Shown here piece by piece: positions 1-7,543 of a stretch of 64,000 bases of DNA. Each line of letters opens with the position of its first letter. The stretch's first letter is position 1. The DNA comes from a virus: positions 1 to 64,000 of IMG/VR virus record IMGVR_UViG_3300027847_002834; one strand, 5' to 3'. The translations under genes and the position numbers were made by a program. The notes under the pieces were generated by a model. That model saw only the letters and a program-made list of their open reading frames with translations. It did no database searches and was not told where the DNA came from.

Positions 1-1029
1 TCATAGTTCTTTTACAATTTTCCTTCTAAAAGCCCGAATATGCTCTGGTCCGGTACCGCAGCAACCGCCGATGATCTGAGCACCAGCCTGTAATAGCTCC
101 GGTACAACAACCGCCATATCTTCAGCACTCTGATTATAGATTGTCTGCTGCTGTTTATCCAACTTCGGAATACCAGCGTTTGGATAAGCCATCATGGGTT
201 TAATCGGGTTAATGCCTCTTGCCTTCATTGCCTCACGAAGTTCGATAATCCCCTGACAAACATATGGCATACCCGTATGTTCAACTCGATGTTGCTCCGC
301 ACCGCAGTTGATTCCAAGCACATGAACGAAGTCTAAAAGACTAACGCCATCAGAATATTCGCCGCCGGACAGGAAATCAAGTAACGAAGTTGCGGAGTGA
401 CCCCAGTCTGTTTTGTAGACGATTTTTCCCGTGGCCCGGTCTTTGGTATATTTATATGTACAGTTGACAGCAATTGGCAGGTTGAATCGTCGGATGACAT
501 CAACTGCAATAGCTGCTTCCGTAGCAGAGAACATCGTTTCCAAACAGAACAGATCAATACCGGCCTCAGCCATTCTTTCCGCCACCCGTTCGTGTGCATC
601 GCGCACTTTCTGATTTGGAATGCCGAAATCCGTGCCTCCAGCATCTGTCTCGATAGCTCCGGGTGAGGGTCCAATCGAACCAGCAACGTAGATATCTCTA
701 TCGCTGGCATCGGCTGAAGCCCTAGCAATCTCGACGGCACTGGTGACCAGTCCGTCAGAATCATCGGCATCATGATCCGCCATCTCCAAGTGTAGTGGCG
801 AAGCCACGAATGTGTTCGTTCCGATAATATCAGAACCAGCAGCAACGTAGGAATCGTGTACATCCCGTACCGCTTCAGGATACAACTTAGTCGCCAAAGC
901 ACTGTTTGGCAGCTTAATGCCGCGATTGAAAAGCTCAGTGCCAAAAGCGCCATCAAAAAGAATCGGAGTCACATCCTGTAGGCGTTCAAGAAAGGTTTGC
1001 ATATTTTTGATATTTGATACGACATTCAT
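1..1029 (-). CDS. Homocysteine S-methyltransferase
   Basis: Predicted to transfer a methyl group to homocysteine, giving methionine (cytosolic, zinc-dependent; MetH N-terminal / BHMT fold). Seen: the DGAFGTEL motif near residues 26-33, a GINC zinc-ligand motif near residue 240, and the GGCCGT double-cysteine motif near residue 320; the length of 342 residues is that of a complete single-domain enzyme. The second half of the MetH pathway (cobalamin, folate domains) is absent, so the methyl donor is probably S-methylmethionine, SAM or betaine. The start is uncertain: Met1 (1029) or Met10 (1002); either overlaps the upstream gene by tens of bases. It is GC-richer than most neighbours, suggesting recent acquisition. 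An auxiliary metabolic gene is the natural reading. Family assignment is confident; the donor is unknown. Confidence 0.9.
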   Translation of the reverse strand: MNVVSNIKNMQTFLERLQDVTPILFDGAFGTELFNRGIKLPNSALATKLYPEAVRDVHDSYVAAGSDIIGTNTFVASPLHLEMADHDADDSDGLVTSAVEIARASADASDRDIYVAGSIGPSPGAIETDAGGTDFGIPNQKVRDAHERVAERMAEAGIDLFCLETMFSATEAAIAVDVIRRFNLPIAVNCTYKYTKDRATGKIVYKTDWGHSATSLLDFLSGGEYSDGVSLLDFVHVLGINCGAEQHRVEHTGMPYVCQGIIELREAMKARGINPIKPMMAYPNAGIPKLDKQQQTIYNQSAEDMAVVVPELLQAGAQIIGGCCGTGPEHIRAFRRKIVKEL

Positions 1030-1342
1030 TACATCTAGTATGAAGATCTACCATACCCATATGTTCATTCATTAATGAATTTCTTACAAAGTCAGATAAA
1101 GAATCTAAAACACAAGATTCTACTATTAATGGGGATTTATGATTATATCCCCTATTAACTAATTCAATAGCCAAATCATCATGTCTTTTTTGTAATGATC
1201 TAACTTCTAAATAATGCTTGTTAACATACCCATCCATTTTTGTGCCTTTTTTCATTGCCCCATAAAACATATGACATTCGCAATGTTCACCTAATAAATG
1301 TTGTCGGCACATTGTAGACGGGTCTACCATCCATAATCGCAT
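986..1342 (-). CDS. Pyrimidine-dimer DNA glycosylase-like protein (DenV-type fold)
   Basis: The product (118 residues) has the signature of the phage/bacterial family annotated as pyrimidine-dimer DNA glycosylase: MRLWMVDP start, CRQHLLGEH with a candidate catalytic Glu near residue 19, an RHDDLA helix, RGYNHKSPL and a C-terminal RCNEC pair. T4 DenV cleaves the glycosyl bond and backbone at UV-induced cyclobutane dimers; this protein aligns with its H-L-E and K-R-H-E-L-x-x-E helices by eye. Repair activity is inferred. Its 3' end overlaps the start of the methyltransferase gene by up to 44 bases. Confidence 0.7.
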   Translation of the reverse strand: MRLWMVDPSTMCRQHLLGEHCECHMFYGAMKKGTKMDGYVNKHYLEVRSLQKRHDDLAIELVNRGYNHKSPLIVESCVLDSLSDFVRNSLMNEHMGMVDLHTRCNECRIKYQKYANLS

Positions 1343-1360
1343 CTATTTCTCCAAGTTAAA

Positions 1361-1447
1361 GCGGATCCAGTAGGAGTCGAACCCACAGTCATAAGTTTTA
1401 GAAAGTCGTCCCAATGGAAGACTCTATTCTATGTAGACAGTTCACAA
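1361..1447 (-). tRNA. tRNA-like remnant, isotype unresolved
   Basis: A good T-arm is present (stem GTGGG/CCTAC with loop TTCGACT, 1370-1386) followed by a 7-base acceptor-like segment, but the 5' half does not form a convincing acceptor stem and the anticodon region (GTCTT/GGGAC around CCATT) gives no normal 7-base loop. No CCA is encoded. It looks like a decayed tRNA gene or an undetected class II tRNA; the 5' boundary is approximate. Confidence 0.35.
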
Positions 1448-1461
1448 AGTACCTTTCGTGT

Positions 1462-1656
1462 TCAACTCTTTAAGACTACGAGCTTTCTGTTTCTCTTGAC
1501 GGATTTTGGCGCGCCGTCACATAGGTATTCAATCTCTACAATAATTTCACTTTTTTCTTCATAGATCATATCCACTATGCCGTTGACTGGGTGTGGTCCA
1601 AATTTGAATGTAACCTTATCTCCGCGAGTTAGTTTGTCTACTTCGGATCTAGTCAT
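1462..1656 (-). CDS. Small hypothetical protein
   Basis: A 64-residue basic protein preceded by a strong ribosome site (AAGGGGGAG, 2 bases before ATG). The pattern of alternating hydrophobic strands around TRGDKVTFKFG and NGIVDMIYE resembles a small KOW/SH3-like beta barrel, but this is only a visual impression. No function assigned. Confidence 0.65.
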   Translation of the reverse strand: MTRSEVDKLTRGDKVTFKFGPHPVNGIVDMIYEEKSEIIVEIEYLCDGAPKSVKRNRKLVVLKS

Positions 1657-1692
1657 TTCTCCCCCTTTCTTTTTTTCTTATTCATTGTCTTG

Positions 1693-1983
1693 TTACCGTT
1701 CTCCTGGTTGCCGTTTCTTCTTTGGTGCATATATAATCGGTGGTGGTTCTATCGTTTCATTCGCATACCATGCCCCTATCCAATCTACTGCACTCTTTGG
1801 TAGCTTCCAGCACTTCGTGCGTCCATCTCCTTTCGGCCTATCATCTATGGCAATAATGTAGCCACCCTCTTGGTAGACGCTTATGTTACTAAATCCCCTA
1901 CGTGTCAGACACTGCGCTATTGGATCGTGTCCTCTCTCTTGTGTTGCCTCTACCATATCTTGCTTTGTGACTAATATCCTCAT
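1693..1983 (-). CDS. Hypothetical protein
   Basis: A 96-residue protein with a clear Shine-Dalgarno (AGGTGAG upstream of ATG). It has no recognised motif; the C-terminus is basic and proline-rich (PKKKRQPGER), suggesting nucleic-acid contact. It is intermediate in GC between the AT-rich neighbours and the methyltransferase gene. Confidence 0.65.
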   Translation of the reverse strand: MRILVTKQDMVEATQERGHDPIAQCLTRRGFSNISVYQEGGYIIAIDDRPKGDGRTKCWKLPKSAVDWIGAWYANETIEPPPIIYAPKKKRQPGER

Positions 1984-2081
1984 TTCTTCTCACCTATGCG
2001 CCAATCAATATTCATTAGTTCATCACTTCCATTTAGAGTTCAGTTGCTCTTAACTCTGCTTCGTCTCGAGACTCAGTACAA

Positions 2082-2157
2082 TGGTGGGACCGGCAGGACT
2101 CGAACCTGCAACCAACTGATTATGAGTCAGTTGCTCTAACCATTGAGCTACGGTCCC
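2082..2157 (-). tRNA. tRNA-Met (CAT)
   Basis: Complete cloverleaf: acceptor GGGACCG/CGGTCCC, D-arm GCTC/GAGC, anticodon loop CTCATAA (CAT), T-loop TTCGAGT, discriminator A, encoded CCA. Elongator Met is the default; a CAT anticodon modified to lysidine (Ile2) cannot be excluded from sequence. Confidence 0.95.
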
Positions 2158-2233
2158 GTTTAAATCTTAACGAGCTCTTGTGTTATTTGATTCTTGTCTT
2201 ATGGTTCTTTTACTTCTAGATGTAACTGGACTA

Positions 2234-2380
2234 CTAGTTTGTAGTATCTGCAGGTGTTTCAGCCGGAACTTCAACTGCATCGGTGTTTGCTGGCGCGTCT
2301 GATTCTTCAGCTTGGTTTTGGTTGCATCCTGTGAATGTTAATGCGATTGCTATGAAAAATAATGCTATGGCCTTCTTCAT
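2234..2380 (-). CDS. Small phage lipoprotein
   Basis: A 48-residue protein: MKK, then a hydrophobic signal core (residues 4-16), lipobox-like FTGC with the lipidated Cys at residue 19, then a 29-residue acidic, Ala/Pro/Thr-rich tail. The start is supported by AAGGA 8 bases upstream of ATG. By class it should be processed by signal peptidase II and anchored to a membrane in the host envelope. Small phage lipoproteins are known in lysis (Rz1-type spanins), superinfection exclusion and receptor blocking; which role applies here is not visible. No Rz partner overlaps it. Confidence 0.75.
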   Translation of the reverse strand: MKKAIALFFIAIALTFTGCNQNQAEESDAPANTDAVEVPAETPADTTN

Positions 2381-2443
2381 TGTATTTGTCCTTATGTTGA
2401 TTAGTGATTTTAACGATCTTATTGTTTTATTTTAGGAATAAAT

Positions 2444-2596
2444 TTAAGTTAATTCTTTTATTGCTTTCGTTGGAAACTTGAATGTAAATTTTGTTCTTTC
2501 GCTGTTTTTGATCCTGCTTCTTGGAAATAAAATGGCCCGCCGACCAAGGGATTCGTCAATGAAATTACATACTTTTAACGAGTAAGTAGTTTGCAT
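2444..2596 (-). CDS. Small basic hypothetical protein
   Basis: A 50-residue open frame from ATG at 2596 to TAA; basic, with an RRAILFPRSRIK stretch and a KFTFKFPTKAIKEL tail. The ribosome site is weak (TAGGG close to ATG). It lies between the lipoprotein gene and tRNA-Val, and fills what would otherwise be a gap. Coding status is moderately supported. Confidence 0.45.
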   Translation of the reverse strand: MQTTYSLKVCNFIDESLGRRAILFPRSRIKNSERTKFTFKFPTKAIKELT

Positions 2597-2628
2597 AACC
2601 CTAAGCCGGCAGAACCAAACTCATGAAA

Positions 2629-2705
2629 TGGTAGGCGGTGAGGGACTCGAACCCCCGACCTCTTCGGAGTAAACGAAATGCTCTAGCCAACTGAGCTAAC
2701 CGCCC
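2629..2705 (-). tRNA. tRNA-Val (TAC)
   Basis: Acceptor GGGCGGT/ACCGCCT, D-arm GCTC/GAGC, anticodon stem TTTCG/CGAAG with loop TTTACTC (TAC), T-arm GGGGG TTCGAGT CCCTC, discriminator A and encoded CCA. A pyrimidine at position 37 is unusual for a tRNA and may weaken decoding. Confidence 0.85.
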
Positions 2706-2918
2706 ATTCTGTACTCTTTATCTTTTTCGTCCTAATATGCTCTAGATATGAAATTGTATTAATCATACCTGGATGTGATTGCATACCAACGATAAACATG
2801 TAATGTTTACTTTCCGACCCAAACAAGTTTGCCAGTTCTATCTTTGTTATTGTTCCGTCAGGATCTTCAAGTCGATCTATAAGTCAGGGAAGTGTCTCTG
2901 TGAATTGCCCACTGTCAC
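2683..2918 (-). pseudogene. Frameshifted gene remnant running into tRNA-Val
   Basis: Two open stretches join with a one-base (-1) shift near 2879: a GTG-initiated start (MTVGNSQRHFPDL) and a 66-codon stretch (IDRLEDPDGTITKIEL..., GMQSHPGMINTISYLEHI...) that reads protein-like until it hits a stop inside tRNA-Val. Neither part has a proper ribosome site and function. The C-terminus was probably lost when the tRNA arrived, or this is a sequencing slip in a real gene. No family recognised. Confidence 0.45.
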
Positions 2919-2997
2919 ATTCAACTATTAGTTAGCTATGTGTACTCACAAAAATTAGATTATGTTATTCTTGAAATATGAGTAGAACTTCCTTTAC

Positions 2998-3270
2998 TTA
3001 GTCTTCTCTTTGCCAAAAAGTCTTTTCACAAGAGCAGTACAAACGTTTCACTTTAAGATCTTTAGTACAATATATCCACATCTTACGATGATCTTTCTTG
3101 AACCAAAGAAACTTACAATGAAACAACCGTTTTATCCGTGCGCTAAGAACACCAATAGCATTCAATATACAAATCCTCGATCTAGGAGTAAGGAAGAATT
3201 TAACTTCCATTATCAGATGACAAATTTGATTCCTTTCAATTTTACTCCAGTTTAGAAGATGTTCACTCAT
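2998..3270 (-). CDS. Possible small basic protein
   Basis: From internal Met (MSEHLLNWSKIERNQ) the frame encodes about 90 residues, Lys/Cys/Trp-rich toward the end. There is no ribosome site, and an overlapping 81-codon frame exists on the other strand. The AT-rich promoter-like element (3273-3287) abuts the proposed start, so the region may instead be a leader to the downstream tRNAs. Low confidence. Confidence 0.3.
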   Translation of the reverse strand: MSEHLLNWSKIERNQICHLIMEVKFFLTPRSRICILNAIGVLSARIKRLFHCKFLWFKKDHRKMWIYCTKDLKVKRLYCSCEKTFWQRED

Positions 3271-3272
3271 AG

Positions 3273-3287
3273 ATAAATATATATAAC
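3273..3287 (-). promoter_or_regulatory. Candidate phage promoter, TATATATAT motif
   Basis: Minus strand reads GTTATATATATTTATCTATG, one of seven intergenic copies sharing TATATATAT followed by a TA-rich stretch and ATGA. It lies upstream of tRNA-Val, the lipoprotein and tRNA-Met. Function inferred from recurrence. Confidence 0.45.
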
Positions 3288-3421
3288 TCACCCGAGATAT
3301 ATATGGCAATCAAAGTATAGATACGTGACAATATAAGTACTAGAATACAATACTTTCTTAGTCAGAAAAAGCTCTAATTTATAATCTATTTCCTGTCACT
3401 AATCTCATCTTCCCTTTAATT

Positions 3422-3667
3422 TTATTCTGGTTTAGATAGTAATAATGATAACAATAATATGTCAGCAACATTGTCATCATTACATGTATTTTTTATCTTA
3501 TCTATAGATGTTACTAGTTTATTTAATTCTGTTTTATTATTCGCTAATGCATGAATATCGTTTATCCTATTTTGCAAATTACTAGAAAGCAGAGAAATTT
3601 TAGGTTTCCTCTTTGGTCTAACATTGCGTTTTGGTCTAGGAGCTGGTACTTCTAATTCTGATGACAT
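3422..3667 (-). CDS. Small hypothetical protein with basic N-terminus
   Basis: 81 residues: a proline/arginine/lysine-rich start (PRPKRNVRPKRKPK), then a helical region ending in a leucine-rich tail (ADILLLSLLLSKPE). It starts 9 bases after the end of the HNH-like gene, so the two are probably co-transcribed. A DNA- or RNA-binding tail is plausible; no family recognised. Confidence 0.6.
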   Translation of the reverse strand: MSSELEVPAPRPKRNVRPKRKPKISLLSSNLQNRINDIHALANNKTELNKLVTSIDKIKNTCNDDNVADILLLSLLLSKPE

Positions 3668-3675
3668 AATTTCAT

Positions 3676-4257
3676 TTATTCCCCTTGTAATAATGCTTTT
3701 AAAGTAATAGCAACTTCAATCTTTTTAGATAGATTACTTGCTTCATCCATATTTTTATAGTTTTTGAATTTTATCCATTGTTTAATAACTTCCTCAAGTC
3801 TAGACAAAACTAAAATTTCTTGAGTTTCAAATTCAGATTTTTTATTATTGCAGAGTCTACACATCACTTGATAATTATTTTGAGTGTTACTTCCGTCCTT
3901 ACCTTTACATATTACATGATCTTTAGTAAAGAGAACTTCATCTCCATCATCATCAATCCCATATAAATTTAAATGAAACTTGTCTTGTTTGTCGTGGCAC
4001 TCTGCTGCAAAAAATGTACCTTCTAAATTACACGCGCAGCAAACAGTTCCCTTTTCAGCAAACAGTTTCAATCTTTGTGAAGCCATGTTAATATCTATAC
4101 CATGAAAATTCATTCTTTGTTTAGGAATATTAACAGTTCGAATTATAGTTAATACTTCTTCTATTGTGAATGTACATTGTCGGGTTAGATTTTGTTTCTT
4201 TCTATTATCTCTATTTCGCCCCCGACCACCATGAACTCCTCTCCGTCTTTTACTCAT
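3676..4257 (-). CDS. HNH-type nuclease-fold protein
   Basis: Seen: a CxxC pair (CCAC, residues about 75-78 from the longer start), FHLNLYG, TKDHVICKGKDGS and NYQVMCRLCNNKK, i.e. the paired-Cys, D-H, N and C-x-x-C-N pattern of HNH/McrA-like zinc nuclease domains found widely in T4-like and jumbo phages. Preceded by a basic Arg/Gly-rich tail. The start at Met (4257, MSKRRRG) is preferred to the GTG at 4281, since the upstream part is a short duplicated sequence. It is not inside a gene or intron, so it is not an obvious homing enzyme. Catalysis is inferred. Confidence 0.65.
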   Translation of the reverse strand: MSKRRRGVHGGRGRNRDNRKKQNLTRQCTFTIEEVLTIIRTVNIPKQRMNFHGIDINMASQRLKLFAEKGTVCCACNLEGTFFAAECHDKQDKFHLNLYGIDDDGDEVLFTKDHVICKGKDGSNTQNNYQVMCRLCNNKKSEFETQEILVLSRLEEVIKQWIKFKNYKNMDEASNLSKKIEVAITLKALLQGE

Positions 4258-4319
4258 AATTAACACAAGGCACATTAACACCTACATTTAAAATTAATAC
4301 TAAATCATATTTCCTTTTA

Positions 4320-4397
4320 TGGGTGGAATAGTGGGGTTCGAACCCACGACCTCCTGGGCCACAACCGGGCGCTCTAACCAACTGAGCTATATTCCAC
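4320..4397 (-). tRNA. tRNA-His (GTG)
   Basis: Has the extra 5' G (-1), acceptor TGGAATA/TATTCCA, anticodon loop TTGTGGC (GTG), T-arm GTGGG TTCGAAC CCCAC, discriminator C and encoded CCA, all diagnostic of tRNA-His. One C-A mismatch sits in the anticodon stem. Confidence 0.92.
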
Positions 4398-4468
4398 ATC
4401 TATAAAAATTTCCATTTTAAGAACACCTAGGATCAACTTATGTATGTTCGCGTATCCTATCATTATAT

Positions 4469-4666
4469 CTATATATTATTGATTATATACAGTTTATTAA
4501 TCTCTAACCTAACTACTATTATTTTTTCTTTTATTTTTGATTTGATATCTTCAAACTCAAAATCTTCCATCATTTGGTCAAGTATTAATTTTAATATCAA
4601 AAGACCTGGATATCCTAACTCGTCTACTGGTTTAGTTAACAGGTTTCTTTTCTGACCTGAGGTCAT
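4469..4666 (-). CDS. Small hypothetical protein
   Basis: About 65 residues, start chosen at the second Met (MTSGQKRN) because GGAG lies 9 bases before it. It overlaps the 3' end of the gene upstream by 35 bases. Helical, charged C-terminal half; no family recognised. Confidence 0.5.
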   Translation of the reverse strand: MTSGQKRNLLTKPVDELGYPGLLILKLILDQMMEDFEFEDIKSKIKEKIIVVRLEINKLYIINNI

Positions 4667-4991
4667 TTCTATTAGCTCCATTCATCCAAGGTTGAGAGTC
4701 CATTGTTTTCAGCCAACTACCCAATGTTGGAATGAATCCTAAATCTTCAATTATATGATCCTCGGCAAGTTGACGTACTGATACCTCTTTGTTATCAGAG
4801 TTTATCAATATATGCCCAAATACTTTCTCAACAATAAAAGTACCAAATGCATGATGAAGGACTACACGATGACTGATTTCAGGAAAAGCAGACTTACTAG
4901 AATCCATAAAATCATGTATCTCTATATAATCTTCCCATTTCCCACCATATTTTACCACACTGTTATCCGCATGTATTTTTGGTTTTGACAT
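4632..4991 (-). CDS. Conserved phage protein (DUF6915-like)
   Basis: 119 residues with the pattern HADNSVVKYGGKWEDY, IHDFMDSSK, HRVVLHHAFG, EDHIIEDLGFIPT and a closing PWMNG, which I recognise from a small family common in phages and proteobacteria (DUF6915, recalled from memory). Several conserved His residues suggest metal binding, but the biochemical role is unknown. It lies 3 bases after the next upstream gene. Confidence 0.65.
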   Translation of the reverse strand: MSKPKIHADNSVVKYGGKWEDYIEIHDFMDSSKSAFPEISHRVVLHHAFGTFIVEKVFGHILINSDNKEVSVRQLAEDHIIEDLGFIPTLGSWLKTMDSQPWMNGANRNDLRSEKKPVN

Positions 4992-4994
4992 AAC

Positions 4995-5429
4995 CTACTC
5001 CAATAATTCAGATGTATCAACTACGGTTTCTTGTACGAAATAAAACGGAGAAATCATATTATCATATATCTCATCCCAACGTTCTATTGGCATATTGGAG
5101 TTTATTGAGTCTAGTGGTGACTCAGGATCTTCTTCTACGTATATTTTTTCATGCGGACCAGGACCAATTAATCCTTCATTTTTATGTTGTTCGTAGATAG
5201 TCATAGACTTGAAAAATTCAGAAGGTTCATAATAAAAATTATCTAAGTTGCCATCATAGTCAGATACAACATAATCAAATGACCTCTTTGACGCTTCTTT
5301 TATTGCTGTTTTATGCTTAGTAAATATTATTTCACATGACCCTGAATCGCCAGAATCACAATAATATATTTCGTCATTATACTCATATTGTCGGGCACAT
5401 AACACATACATCTTTGGTGATTCGGGCAT
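4995..5429 (-). CDS. Hypothetical protein, acidic
   Basis: 144 residues from MPESPKMYVLC. This start is chosen because AAGGAT lies 8 bases upstream and the ATG overlaps the stop of the preceding gene (TAATG), implying translational coupling. Rich in Asp/Glu/Tyr, no family recognised. Confidence 0.6.
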   Translation of the reverse strand: MPESPKMYVLCARQYEYNDEIYYCDSGDSGSCEIIFTKHKTAIKEASKRSFDYVVSDYDGNLDNFYYEPSEFFKSMTIYEQHKNEGLIGPGPHEKIYVEEDPESPLDSINSNMPIERWDEIYDNMISPFYFVQETVVDTSELLE

Positions 5430-5767
5430 TAAATTAATCCTTTTGAACAAGTTAATAAAGTGATACTGTCTGATGTATAAACTTCAACATTATCAACAAC
5501 AGTTTCTATCATTACTGATTCTTCTAGCCATCGTTGCATCAAAGAATTGGTGATCATATATACACCTACATCGCCATTAGTACTAACTATTGATGTATCT
5601 ACTAATAAATCTATTACATCTGGAGCATAGATTAAAATTTGATTGAAATCACATTCCTCAAATTCTGTACATATGATTTCTTTATTCTTCTTAAGCCATC
5701 TAACAAAATCTATGGCAGTTATACTCTCTCTATTTCCTGTTAATGCAAGCAGTGTCACATATGCCAT
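5429..5767 (-). CDS. Hypothetical protein
   Basis: 112 residues, first gene of a coupled pair with the one downstream. Mixed helix/strand composition, no known motif. It follows tRNA-Ala on the same strand. Confidence 0.55.
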   Translation of the reverse strand: MAYVTLLALTGNRESITAIDFVRWLKKNKEIICTEFEECDFNQILIYAPDVIDLLVDTSIVSTNGDVGVYMITNSLMQRWLEESVMIETVVDNVEVYTSDSITLLTCSKGLI

Positions 5768-5799
5768 ATTAAGTTCCTTTCTATTACTATTACCACATA

Positions 5800-5873
5800 T
5801 GGTTGGGATACTCGGATTTGGACCGAAGACTTTCTCCGTGCAAGGAAGACTCTAACCGCTGAGATATACCCCA
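5800..5873 (-). tRNA. tRNA-Ala (TGC), divergent copy
   Basis: Acceptor TGGGGTA/TATCCCA, anticodon stem TCTTC/GGAGA with loop CTTGCAC (TGC), discriminator A and encoded CCA. Unusual: the T-loop reads TCCAAAT instead of TTCRANY, the first acceptor pair is T-A, and the D-stem is only three pairs. A second, canonical tRNA-Ala (TGC) exists at 18609, so this copy may be decaying or specialised. Confidence 0.65.
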
Positions 5874-5921
5874 TCTTATTGTTTTGTTTAGGTTATACTA
5901 ATATTAGAAAGGTTCATTCCC

Positions 5922-6992
5922 CTAGCGGTCATCCGCATAATGTAATTCAAATGCGTTCCAATCCGTTTCTCCGTATTCAGAATCAACAAACCACGTTATC
6001 TGTGCTGGTTTTGCGTTACGACCATTTGCGTGATCATATTCAGAACAGCCCGATAAACTACCATTCACCATGAAAAACTCTGTGTTCATGGGAACATGAA
6101 AATGACCAATTATCATCTTATGAAACTGGTGCTCCGTAAACATGCGAGACTTGGCCTCTCTCGATGTTTCTCTCTCTGCGCCGTACCATGGAAATCCTGC
6201 CCACCCTTGAATCGTGTGTCCGTGTTCAACCAAATACTTAACATTTTGAATTTGAATGACTTTCTTGATTGGTACTTCCAAGTGAAAATTAATATTGTCT
6301 ATTTCTGCCAATTTCAATTGAGCCATATAGCCAACTAAATAATTATATGAATTGACACCAGCTTGTTTCATCTGGTTCTTCTTGGTTCTTCTAGAATGAT
6401 TATCCGGAACTAAGAATTCAACTCTTACTGTTTCAAAATGAGGAGAAATTGTAGCAACAAATTCAGAGAATAATGCTGCGGCATTAGTGCATTGTAATGG
6501 TATAGGAAACTCATTTGTTACTCTTAATTCATCATGAATATCACCGGAGATCATGTCCCCATTGCAGATGATAACACATTCGTCAATATTATGAGTATGT
6601 CGTTTCCCTTCCACTTTCTCTAAGAATCGTTCAATTAGAAAGCCAGCTCTTTTTGTGGCAATTTCAAGATTGAATGAATTGAATCCTTCGATCTCATCTT
6701 GTTCAATGTCAGCCCCAATATGCCAATCTGATACCTGTAAAACTGCACTGCATGTTTTATCTATATCAGTATTGGCTACATATTCTATTTCAGGGGCATC
6801 AATGATATCTAGGTGTTCTACTATTTGACCAAAGAAATCTTCCTGTTGTCCAAGTTGTAATTTTAACTCATCTACTTTAGATCTAAGTTTTTTAGCATCC
6901 GCTCTAAGTTTCCTTACTATTGGATCTGGATCTATTTCATTTTTGAATTCTGCTGCTGATATTGAACTATTTAATGTGTCAGTTGACTCCAT
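5922..6992 (-). CDS. Calcineurin-like metallophosphoesterase
   Basis: 356 residues. The five metallophosphoesterase motifs appear in order: VSDWHIGA (about 86-93), CNGDMISG (about 140), PDNHSRR (GNHD-equivalent, about 195), EHGHT (about 262) and IGHFHVP (about 295). A predicted coiled coil (about 25-55) precedes the domain. The family includes phosphodiesterases, phosphatases and SbcD/Mre11-like nucleases; the variant NH motif is typical of phage members, whose substrate is unknown. The gene follows a helix-turn-helix-like gene by 23 bases, suggesting a two-gene unit. Confidence 0.8.
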   Translation of the reverse strand: MESTDTLNSSISAAEFKNEIDPDPIVRKLRADAKKLRSKVDELKLQLGQQEDFFGQIVEHLDIIDAPEIEYVANTDIDKTCSAVLQVSDWHIGADIEQDEIEGFNSFNLEIATKRAGFLIERFLEKVEGKRHTHNIDECVIICNGDMISGDIHDELRVTNEFPIPLQCTNAAALFSEFVATISPHFETVRVEFLVPDNHSRRTKKNQMKQAGVNSYNYLVGYMAQLKLAEIDNINFHLEVPIKKVIQIQNVKYLVEHGHTIQGWAGFPWYGAERETSREAKSRMFTEHQFHKMIIGHFHVPMNTEFFMVNGSLSGCSEYDHANGRNAKPAQITWFVDSEYGETDWNAFELHYADDR

Positions 6993-7015
6993 AATTGTCT
7001 ATCCGATTTTAAAAG

Positions 7016-7471
7016 TTAAGCGACGTCTATAACTTCTTGTAGTGAAGTCAGGACACCTTCTTTTCCCCAAATTACATACTGTCTATTTTTCTGTTTGACT
7101 TCTAATTGATTAGAAGTCAAATCATCATGTGTAACTGCTTTCTTCCATTTGTCTATAGGTATACCTAATTCTCTACGGAAGTCTGCATCTTTTATAATAT
7201 TATTTCCTAGTCTCTCTAATCCATTTTTAATTTTTTGTGGAACATCAAATTCGGCCTTGAATGATTCAACCGACATGGCATTTTGAAGTGCACCTTTAGA
7301 TTTTTTCCGTTTCTTATTAACTGATGAACCATTTACCTTTTTGAGCATCTTATACGTTGCAGAATAAGAAACATTTAAAGCGGTCATGCAATCTTTTATG
7401 AGAAGTGTATTACTTTCATATTTATGTTTATTTATATTAATCCATTGTCTTGTTGTAATTTTAGTTTCCAA
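7016..7471 (-). CDS. Helix-turn-helix-like protein
   Basis: About 151 residues. Start TTG (7471) is preferred because GAGG lies 6 bases upstream, better than the TTG at 7483. Residues 20-40 (LLIKDCMTALNVSYSATYKML) read like a helix-turn-helix; a Lys/Arg-rich linker follows (NKKRKKSKG). It pairs with the metallophosphoesterase gene and could direct it to DNA. Target unknown. Confidence 0.55.
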   Translation of the reverse strand: METKITTRQWININKHKYESNTLLIKDCMTALNVSYSATYKMLKKVNGSSVNKKRKKSKGALQNAMSVESFKAEFDVPQKIKNGLERLGNNIIKDADFRRELGIPIDKWKKAVTHDDLTSNQLEVKQKNRQYVIWGKEGVLTSLQEVIDVA

Positions 7472-7543
7472 TTTATTCCTCAATTGTTATTTTGTTCTAT
7501 CATAAATTCATATTAAATCTCAGAAACTCAACCAGTTATATTT

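Noticed and set aside
3010-3255. 81-codon plus-strand frame overlapping a minus frame
   Set aside because: No ribosome site, low-complexity composition, and all neighbours run on the minus strand.
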